Source: Gleimia hominis (GTDB taxonomy: Bacteria > Actinomycetota > Actinomycetes > Actinomycetales > Actinomycetaceae). From it: a stretch of 31,544 bases of DNA. Positions 22,896 to 28,921 of this stretch are shown here, piece after piece; the first letter of the stretch is position 1, and each line of letters opens with the position of its first letter. The translations under genes and the position numbers were made by a program. Location of the stretch: the NCBI RefSeq assembly GCF_032085515.1, contig NZ_JASXSX010000006.1, positions 1 to 31,544 of the forward strand. Reading direction: 5' to 3'. Under the pieces are notes generated by a model. The model had not been told where the DNA came from. It saw only the letters and a list, made by a program, of their open reading frames with translations, and ran no database searches.

Positions 22896-22921
22896 ATAAG
22901 AAAAGCCCCAACGAGCGGGGC
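22896..22921 (-). terminator. Terminator-like hairpin just upstream of the large terminase
   Basis: On the minus strand GCCCC (22921-22917) pairs with GGGGC (22909-22905) around CGTT-type loop bases, followed by TTTTCTT. It sits between the 64-aa gene and the terL ribosome binding site. As with the holin and portal hairpins, late transcription must pass through it. Confidence 0.65.
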
Positions 22922-22978
22922 GAAAAGTTCTCAGAGCACAGCACCCAAGCTGGAAGGCTCAGGCGCGGTGTGCGAGGT

Positions 22979-23173
22979 TTAGATCATGTTGCCGAGCAGC
23001 TGGTATTCGGCTCGACGCTCCTCAAGCTGGTGGGCGAGGATCGAGGCGCAAAAGCTGTTCTTCTCCCGCCCCAGCCTCGCCTCCAGTTCAGCAATCTTGG
23101 CCTTGCGACGCTTCATCACCTCGATCGTGTCACCGTCCATGATTGCTTTCTGGTCGCGTTCGAGGGTGTTCAT
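22979..23173 (-). CDS. Small helical phage protein, function unknown
   Basis: 64 aa. Almost entirely helical and charged, with KRRKAKIAELEARLGRE as a short coiled coil and LAHQLEERRAEYQLL at the end. The ATG at 23173 overlaps the stop of the upstream DUF6900-like gene in TAATG, showing coupling. Small coiled-coil genes are common next to terminase, some acting as packaging accessory proteins, but I do not recognise this one. A longer reading to 23263 in the same frame overlaps the previous gene and is rejected. Confidence 0.72.
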   Translation of the reverse strand: MNTLERDQKAIMDGDTIEVMKRRKAKIAELEARLGREKNSFCASILAHQLEERRAEYQLLGNMI

Positions 23174-23352
23174 TACTTGGTCTGTTTTCCGAGCTTGTAG
23201 GCGTCTTCGAGCATGACTTTCAAACCCCAAACGCTGACTTCGAGGAAGTCCTCGTCGTCCCACATACGCCGCTCCAAGTCGCCACGAGTGGCAACTTCAA
23301 AGCTGTGCTTTTTCGCGATCTCAAGAAGCTGGGCGGCTGTTTTCTTGTTCAT
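23173..23352 (-). CDS. DUF6900-like small protein
   Basis: 59 aa. Not found as an independent long ORF, but the frame is open from the ATG at 23352, with AAGGAG eight bases upstream, to TAA at 23173-23175. The sequence begins MNKKTAAQLLEIAKKHSFEV, then ATRGDLERRMWDDEDFLEVSV and ends WGLKVMLEDAYKLGK. The helix-turn-strand-helix pattern with DFxEVxVW resembles DUF6900 proteins of phages and plasmids. Function unknown. Its leader is duplicated before the 90-aa gene at 23569-23841. Confidence 0.72.
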   Translation of the reverse strand: MNKKTAAQLLEIAKKHSFEVATRGDLERRMWDDEDFLEVSVWGLKVMLEDAYKLGKQTK

Positions 23353-23417
23353 GACCTTGCTCCTTCTCTTGTTTGGTCATGTACATACAGCCATACGCGC
23401 AGGGGTATATCCAGTCG
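23345..23417 (-). repeat. Duplicated leader, copy A
   Basis: A 73-base stretch that matches 23834-23906 at about 61 of 73 positions. The half next to the start codon is nearly identical (three differences in about 50 bases), including the ribosome binding site, the first bases of the gene and the palindrome ATGTACAT (23379-23386). The far end (CCAGTCG) also matches. Confidence 0.85.
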
Positions 23418-23568
23418 TTTTTGGATTATTCACTAGGGAAAATAGCGATGACCGCCACTCGCACACCGGGGCGTTGTCACGAGCCAAACAAGACCGAAGA
23501 TGCGCCTGGTGCGCAAGTGGCAAGCTTAGAGTCGTGCCCCGGCCGATCATGGTCGAGGCTGGCTGTGG

Positions 23569-23841
23569 TTAGAGGGCTTGGATCATGCCGATCGCCCACG
23601 CGGTCGCGTGACCCTCATCGGTGAAAGCCTCATCGGATTCAGTCGCGAGCATCACTGGGGCGTTCTTGCCTTCGCCAAGAATGTGGAAGATCGCTGCGAA
23701 ATGCTCGTAAGCACCGAGGCAGTCGTTCCAGATGCGGTTCGTGGCGATCGTGTGGGTACCGTAGCGCATGGTGTGCCCGAGGATCTTGTAGTGCTTTGCA
23801 ACTGCGGTGGTGGTTTTCAGGGCTTGAAGTTCGTTGTTCAT
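23569..23841 (-). CDS. Conserved-looking small phage protein, function unknown
   Basis: 90 aa from the ATG at 23841. AAGGAG lies seven bases upstream, while the earlier ATG at 23847 is only one base from it and so is rejected. Globular composition with HYKILGHTMRYGTHTIATNRIWNDCLGAYEHFAAIFHIL, then ATESDEAFTDEGHATAWAIGMI. There is no membrane helix. I do not recognise a family. It lies between the C5 methyltransferase and the DUF6900-like gene and shares a duplicated leader with the latter, suggesting co-regulation. A 216-base gap follows it before the next start, with no supported gene. Confidence 0.7.
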   Translation of the reverse strand: MNNELQALKTTTAVAKHYKILGHTMRYGTHTIATNRIWNDCLGAYEHFAAIFHILGEGKNAPVMLATESDEAFTDEGHATAWAIGMIQAL

Positions 23842-23906
23842 GACCATGCTCCTTGTCTTGTTCGGTCATGTACATACAGCCATAGGTGTGCAGACTTATC
23901 CAGTCG
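23834..23906 (-). repeat. Duplicated leader, copy B
   Basis: The partner of 23345-23417, exactly 489 bases away and the same length. It starts within the last codons of the C5 methyltransferase and ends just inside the next gene. It contains ATGTACAT at 23868-23875 and the same AAGGAG site. Confidence 0.85.
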
Positions 23907-25299
23907 TATCGACCATGTTTTTCACTCTTTTCAGGACGTGTTCAGCCACCGGCAAGGCGATCGCGTTGCCCCACAACTTGTACTGCGCGCTGTCACTGGC
24001 AGGGTCAGCGAGCCACGCCGCCACTTGCTTGCGGCTCCTCGGCCGCACGCTCCGGATGCGGTTCCATGCCTCCCACACACCCACCCAGTAGTCGAGCTGG
24101 GCGTCGGTGGGGTCGGTGAGGGCGAGCTGGTGGCACCAGGTGTCGGGGAAACCCTGCAACCGGGTGCACTCAACCGGTGTCAAACGCCTAGGTCGAAGCG
24201 ATGAGCTGGCGACCATGGGCGAGTCAGTGTAGTCGCAGGCCAACAAGGCCCCGGCCTGATCTTTCGTGGCGCGGGTGAAATAGTCGGCCTTGGATGCGGC
24301 ATAGACGGGTTCGAGGATGACCATGCCGCCTTGGTTGCAGGTCGGCTCTCCGCCCTTCAAGTCGAGGGTCTTCGACACGGCCGCCTCGTAGCCGTAGTGG
24401 CCGCCACCGGCACGGGACTGGTGGATCGAATTCAACCCAAACACCCTGCGTTCCTCTGGGGCATCGAGGAGGATGGGTGCGTTCGTGGGGGAATTGCCCA
24501 TCCTGGCGGCGGGCGTCTGCACCACCCCCGAGGAGTTGACGGTCAACCTCGAGTCCTGAGGGTGATGATCCAACAACATCACCTGGCTGCTACGGCCTCC
24601 AACGCTTCTTTCAGGGGTGTGGGCATGGTCTTGTTCTTGCGTGCCGCACGATTGAGGATGCCTTGGCAGGCTCGCGGGCTCAAAAAGAATCTCGGGTGCG
24701 GATCGGCCTGCAAAATCGCAGATAAGGTAGATGCGGCGGCGTCGTTGGGCGAGGCCGAAATGTTGCGCATCGAATACACGCCACGCAACCGAGCATCCAT
24801 CTGCCACAACGCATCCCGCATCTGCCCACCGGGGTGCAGGGACAGGCACGTCAGCAACGGTCGGGCTCTGGAGGCGGATGAGGCTCGTGAGGACGTCGGC
24901 GAAGTCGTGGCCTTTGTTGGAGGAGAAGGCTCCCGGCACGTTCTCCCACACCGCGAATCTCGGGTATCGACCATTGCTTGCCTTTCTCATTTCCTTAATG
25001 ATGCGTATGGCCTGGAAGAACAGGCCCGAACGTTTCCCTGCCAGCCCGAACTGGCGGCCAGCCACCGACAAGTCCTGGCAGGGCGAGCCGAACGTGATCA
25101 CATCCACCGGCTTAATCGCTGCGCCGTCAATCTGACTCACATCACCCAAGTGGGCGACTTCGGGCAGGCGGGTGGTGGTGACAAGGATCGGGAACGGCTC
25201 CACCTCGCTTGCCCAGACGGGGCGAATACCCGTGTGGAGGGCGGCGAGTGGGAAGCCGCCCGACCCGTCAAACAGGGAGCCAAGCGTCAACGGACTCAT
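23896..25299 (-). CDS. C5-cytosine DNA methyltransferase
   Basis: 467 aa. Motif I at the N-terminus is FDGSGGF (10-16). Motif IV is GSPCQDLS with catalytic Cys74. Motif VI is ENV (119-121). Motif VIII follows as QRRRRIYLI, after a variable region. The last third includes RLTPVECTRLQGFPDTW and KLWGNAIALPVAEHVLKRV (motifs IX and X). The target-recognition region between VIII and IX is about 160 residues. The start overlaps the stop of the ParB-methyltransferase by ATGA (25296-25299). No restriction gene is adjacent, so it is probably a solitary methyltransferase protecting or marking phage DNA. Confidence 0.95.
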   Translation of the reverse strand: MSPLTLGSLFDGSGGFPLAALHTGIRPVWASEVEPFPILVTTTRLPEVAHLGDVSQIDGAAIKPVDVITFGSPCQDLSVAGRQFGLAGKRSGLFFQAIRIIKEMRKASNGRYPRFAVWENVPGAFSSNKGHDFADVLTSLIRLQSPTVADVPVPAPRWADAGCVVADGCSVAWRVFDAQHFGLAQRRRRIYLICDFAGRSAPEILFEPASLPRHPQSCGTQEQDHAHTPERSVGGRSSQVMLLDHHPQDSRLTVNSSGVVQTPAARMGNSPTNAPILLDAPEERRVFGLNSIHQSRAGGGHYGYEAAVSKTLDLKGGEPTCNQGGMVILEPVYAASKADYFTRATKDQAGALLACDYTDSPMVASSSLRPRRLTPVECTRLQGFPDTWCHQLALTDPTDAQLDYWVGVWEAWNRIRSVRPRSRKQVAAWLADPASDSAQYKLWGNAIALPVAEHVLKRVKNMVDTTG

Positions 25300-26546
25300 G
25301 TGGTGCCTCGATCCACGGCCTCCACCACATCCAAATACGCGAGCTGTTTACCATCGCGTAGGCAGGTGATCCCGGCTGCGTCACCGGTGGCGTCGGCGTA
25401 GCGGCGCAAGATCACACTGGCGTACTTCTCATCGAGCTCCAGGCAGTAGCAGATACGGCCTGTAGCCTCGCAAGCCATCAATGTCGAACCTGAGCCTGCG
25501 AAAGTGTCGAGCACGATCGCATTCGCCTGAGTGGAGTTTCCGATCGGATACGCCAATAAGTCCAGCGGCTTGGAGGTCGGGTGGTCAGCGTTGCGGCGGG
25601 GCTTATCAAACCGCCAGATGGTGGTTTGCTTCCGGTCGGCATACCACTTGTGCTTACCGGTCTTCACCCAGCCGAACAGCACCGGCTCGTGTTGCCACTG
25701 GTAGGGGGAACGCCCCAGCACCAGGGAGTCTTTGACCCAAATGCAACACCCGGACAGTTTGAAGCCAGCGTCCTGGAAAGCACGCCGGAAACTCAAGCCC
25801 TCAGTATCAGCGTGGAACACATAGGCTGATGCGCCCTTCTCACACACACTCGCCATCTGGGTGAACGCGGCGAGCAGGAACTCGTAGAACGCGTCCGCAC
25901 CCATCTTGTCGTTGCGGATCGTCAAACCGTCGGAGGATTCGAAGGCCACGTTGTATGGCGGGTCGGTGAGCACCAGGTTGGCGCGCTTACCATCCATGAG
26001 TAACTCGACGTCTGCTTGCGATGTTGCATCACCACACACGAGCCGGTGCCGGCCCACCGTCCAGATGTCCCCACGCTCCACAAACGCCGCCGCCTCCAAT
26101 GCAGAGGTGAGGTCGAAGTTGTCGTCCTCCACGTCGTCTTCGTCAAGGGAGCCGATGAGTTGGGCGATCTCCTCGTCGTCGAACCCGGTCAGCTCCGCAT
26201 CGAAATCCGAAGCATCCAAGTCAGCGATCAGCAGGGCCAGTTTGGATTCGTCCCATTCACCGCTAATCTTATTCATCGCGACGTTGAGTGCTTTCTCCCG
26301 CGTCTCGTCCAGCTCGACGATGACGCAGTCGACCATGGTGTGGCCGAGGTCTTCGAGGACTTTCAGGCGCTGGTGTCCACCGACGACATGCCCGGTGGTC
26401 TTGTTCCAAATAATCGGTTCGACGTAGCCGAACTCGCTCAAGGACCGCTTGAGCTTCTCGAACTCCGGGTCGCCAGGTTTCAATTCCTTACGCGGGTTAT
26501 ACGCCGCCGGTTTCAGGTCAGCGATGGCCAGTTGCTTGATCTGCAT
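25296..26546 (-). CDS. ParB-domain / DNA methyltransferase fusion
   Basis: 416 aa from the ATG at 26546 (longer reading to 26612 not supported). Residues 1-95 are a ParB/Srx-type domain with YNPRKELK and GGHQRL (56-61). Residues about 160-400 are an amino-methyltransferase with TDPPYNV (catalytic DPPY at 195-198) first and TFAGSGST (SAM-binding) near the end, so motif order places it in the beta class, N6-adenine or N4-cytosine. Such fusions are common in phages next to terminase genes. The ParB part may nick or bind DNA. It overlaps metK by 29 bases and the C5 enzyme by four. Confidence 0.94.
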   Translation of the reverse strand: MQIKQLAIADLKPAAYNPRKELKPGDPEFEKLKRSLSEFGYVEPIIWNKTTGHVVGGHQRLKVLEDLGHTMVDCVIVELDETREKALNVAMNKISGEWDESKLALLIADLDASDFDAELTGFDDEEIAQLIGSLDEDDVEDDNFDLTSALEAAAFVERGDIWTVGRHRLVCGDATSQADVELLMDGKRANLVLTDPPYNVAFESSDGLTIRNDKMGADAFYEFLLAAFTQMASVCEKGASAYVFHADTEGLSFRRAFQDAGFKLSGCCIWVKDSLVLGRSPYQWQHEPVLFGWVKTGKHKWYADRKQTTIWRFDKPRRNADHPTSKPLDLLAYPIGNSTQANAIVLDTFAGSGSTLMACEATGRICYCLELDEKYASVILRRYADATGDAAGITCLRDGKQLAYLDVVEAVDRGTT

Positions 26547-27708
26547 GTGTTTCCACCGCCTTCCGCAGGTCGCGCTCGTGTCGCCAGGTTTGTTCCCAGC
26601 GCGGACCGGCATGGCCGAAGTACCCGTAGGTCGAATAGCGCGTAAAACTAGGGTTGCGTAGATTCAACGCGTCAATGATCCCACCAGGACGCAAAGGAAA
26701 CACATCCCGCGCAGAGGCGGTCAAAACGTGGTCGGCGTACTGACCGGTGCCAAGAGTGTCGATAGTAAAAGCAACCGGGTCAGCCTTGCCAATCGCATAA
26801 GAAATGCTCACCTGACACTCGCGAGCCAGCCGAGCATCAACAATGGTTCTAGCTATCAGCCGCGCCATATACGCCCCAGACCGGTCAACCTTGGACGGGT
26901 CTTTACCCGAAAACGCACCACCACCGTGTGGGGCGAGACCACCGTAAGTGTCCACCATCAGCTTCCTGCCCGTCAGGCCCGTATCAGCCTTTGGACCGCC
27001 CACGGTAAAAACACCCGAGGGATTCACCAGAATCTCAGTGTCATCAGTGATCGGCAGGTATGGTTTGCAAGCTGGTGCGACGATGAGGGTTTTCACCTCA
27101 GCCACCAACTCATCTAGATCCTTCGCCGAGTAGTGCTGGATCGACACCACGACCGTTTCGACTTTCTCGGGCTCCCCAGCCTCGTTGTATGTAACGCTTA
27201 CTTGTGCTTTACCATCCGGCTTAATCCCAGTGATCGTGCCCTCAACGCGGGCGGTGTCCAAACGTTCGCAGATGCGGTGTGCGAGCACGAGCGGGAGTGG
27301 GAGGCGTTCGGGGGTCTCATTGGTGGCGTAGCCGTAAACCGTGCCCTGATCACCCGCGCCCTGGAGCGCGAACTCGGTGTCCTCACCGAAGCGTGCCTCT
27401 AAGGATTTCGAGACTCCGGCGTTGATGTCTGGGGACTGTTTACGCGTCCAGACGAAAACAAGGAATTTCCACGGCTGATAGCCCGCCTCTACTAGCGCGG
27501 CACGCACCGACTGGCGAATACGAGGACGTACCTTCGTCGTGATCTCACCGGTAACAATAACCCTGCGCCCAGACACCATTACCTCAACCGCAACCCGGGC
27601 AGCAGGATCCTCATAAAGAATGTCATCAAGGATGGTGTCGGCGATCAAGTCACACAGCTTATCCGGGTGGCCGATACAGGTAGCTTCAGCAGTCTTCGTG
27701 ACAGACAT
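26518..27708 (-). CDS. metK: S-adenosylmethionine synthetase
   Basis: 396 aa from the ATG at 27708 (in-frame reading from 27753 has no ribosome binding site). It has the family signatures: GHPDKLCD near the N-terminus with the catalytic His14, Asp16 and Lys17, GAGDQG...YGYATNET, and GGGAFSGKDPSKVDRSGAYMAR. Glu8 is retained, but the Glu just before GHPDK is Ile. It makes SAM from methionine and ATP. As the first gene of a block with two SAM-dependent methyltransferases, it probably supplies their co-substrate during infection or lysogeny. Length is normal for a MetK. Confidence 0.96.
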   Translation of the reverse strand: MSVTKTAEATCIGHPDKLCDLIADTILDDILYEDPAARVAVEVMVSGRRVIVTGEITTKVRPRIRQSVRAALVEAGYQPWKFLVFVWTRKQSPDINAGVSKSLEARFGEDTEFALQGAGDQGTVYGYATNETPERLPLPLVLAHRICERLDTARVEGTITGIKPDGKAQVSVTYNEAGEPEKVETVVVSIQHYSAKDLDELVAEVKTLIVAPACKPYLPITDDTEILVNPSGVFTVGGPKADTGLTGRKLMVDTYGGLAPHGGGAFSGKDPSKVDRSGAYMARLIARTIVDARLARECQVSISYAIGKADPVAFTIDTLGTGQYADHVLTASARDVFPLRPGGIIDALNLRNPSFTRYSTYGYFGHAGPRWEQTWRHERDLRKAVETHADQATGHR

Positions 27709-27787
27709 GTACGCACTCACTTTCAAAGAATCAGGGCAGAACAAAACGCCCACCCATCAAGCACAGGCAGACGCAACAATGGGTTCG

Positions 27788-28360
27788 TTAGGAGCGGGCT
27801 TTCAGCAGCTGCTCCATCACCTCATCACCCGGCGTGGCACCCGAATAATCACTGGTGCAGGTCGCCCGGACGATCTCGTAAATCTCGTACCAATACACAT
27901 TCGCCTGCTTACCAAACGACTGGGACATAGCAACGAACGGGGAGGCGATAGCCGCCCCGGTAGTTGGGTGCTTTCCGAGCAGACCGAACTTGGAGATCGC
28001 CTGCTCACACTGCACATAACGAGCAAACGCCTGCGCATAGGCCTCAATCAACCGGGGTGCCACAAACTGGGAGCAGCCGCGCTGGTCGAGCCACTGCCAC
28101 GTCTCCCGGTACACCAGATCAGCACCGAGTGGCTTACCATCACGCTGAACCTCCGACAGGTAATCCGAAGGCTCAGGCATAGTCTCCCCGGCGAGCACCG
28201 CACCACCCCCAATATCGCTACCTTCAAAATCAAAGGACTCATTCAAAGGATCTTCCAGGCGCGTAGCAGGATGCCCGGCAGCGATCTTCTCATTCAACGC
28301 ATCCGGCTTCGCACCAGCCCGCACGCGCCGCCCACCCCGATTAGTACCATCACGAGCCAT
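27788..28360 (-). CDS. terS: Terminase small subunit, P27 family
   Basis: 190 aa. The N-terminal part is charged and disordered (residues 1-60: RGGRRVRAGAKPDALNEKIAAGHP). The C-terminal half has the helical region with ADLVYRETWQWLDQRG, FVAPRLIEAYAQAFARYVQCE and a SPFVAMSQSFGKQANVYWYEIYEIV end, the recognised pattern of P27-type small terminases that bind the cos/pac site. GGGAGA precedes the ATG. It starts the head operon and lies before metK, with an 80-base gap. Confidence 0.92.
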   Translation of the reverse strand: MARDGTNRGGRRVRAGAKPDALNEKIAAGHPATRLEDPLNESFDFEGSDIGGGAVLAGETMPEPSDYLSEVQRDGKPLGADLVYRETWQWLDQRGCSQFVAPRLIEAYAQAFARYVQCEQAISKFGLLGKHPTTGAAIASPFVAMSQSFGKQANVYWYEIYEIVRATCTSDYSGATPGDEVMEQLLKARS

Positions 28361-28453
28361 AGCAATAATCTCCCTAGAAGCGTGCCTGAATGCTTAAATT
28401 AGAGTGGATGTGTCTATTTGTTAGGAAACCTGTTTCAGGGAAGGGGATCAACC

Positions 28454-28921
28454 GTGGCCAAAGCAAAACAAGTAATGAAGTTTCTTGTCCTACTCAGTGT
28501 GCTTATGGCTATTGCGTGGTGGATTGATAAGTATGACACTCACCCCTACGAAAAAACTACAGAATCTTACAGCCAACTTCGCCAAGAGGTCTGGTTAATA
28601 CTCGCACTTCTCACAGGCTTTGGAGTTACTCACGTGATTCTTTACTCTGTGACAGTAAACCACGTCATGTTCAAAACCCTTAGCTTACCTACGATCCTGT
28701 TGCTTACCATAGGAACTTCTGGCATTGCCACTGCCCGATTAGTTGATTGGAAAATTGAGCAGTATTTACACGGTCCAGGTTGGGTTTGGCTCGTTTATTA
28801 TCCATTACTCTCACTAGGAACAGTCCTGCTTCGATATTTCTGTTTACGACGTAAAGGCCGGTTGAGTATAGCGCAAACTTCTGGGAATACGACAGTACCC
28901 AACCGGCCTTTGGAAACTTAG
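28454..28921 (+). CDS. Four-helix membrane protein, moron candidate
   Basis: 155 aa from the GTG at 28454 with AAGGGGA upstream (an earlier TTG at 28418 has none). Four hydrophobic segments are visible at about residues 7-24, 46-65, 76-95 and 109-130, with a basic C-terminus (RYFCLRRKGRLS) that should be cytoplasmic. No family recognised. It is the only plus-strand gene in the right half, with lower G+C (about 47% in a sampled line), and its stop overlaps that of the convergent DUF1906 gene. Prophage membrane proteins of this type often block superinfection, which is inference here. Confidence 0.75.
   Translation: MAKAKQVMKFLVLLSVLMAIAWWIDKYDTHPYEKTTESYSQLRQEVWLILALLTGFGVTHVILYSVTVNHVMFKTLSLPTILLLTIGTSGIATARLVDWKIEQYLHGPGWVWLVYYPLLSLGTVLLRYFCLRRKGRLSIAQTSGNTTVPNRPLET
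28853..28911. terminator. Long inverted repeat in the 3' end of the membrane protein gene
   Basis: Arms 28853-28868 and 28896-28911 match in 15 of 16 positions, with a perfect 12-bp core AAAGGCCGGTTG / CAACCGGCCTTT, across a 27-base loop. It lies within the last codons of the plus-strand gene and just past the end of the opposing gene. It may work as a bidirectional terminator. The T-runs are short, so other roles are possible. Confidence 0.5.

Noticed and set aside
23377..23550. A 57-aa frame in the gap before the DUF6900-like gene
   Set aside because: It has no ribosome binding site, starts in the wake of the previous stop and runs through the duplicated leader. The 216-base gap otherwise shows no gene.
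24331..25401. A 356-aa open frame on the plus strand over the methyltransferases
   Set aside because: It is antisense to the C5 methyltransferase, which has all expected motifs; long antisense frames are common in GC-rich coding DNA. No recognisable domain.
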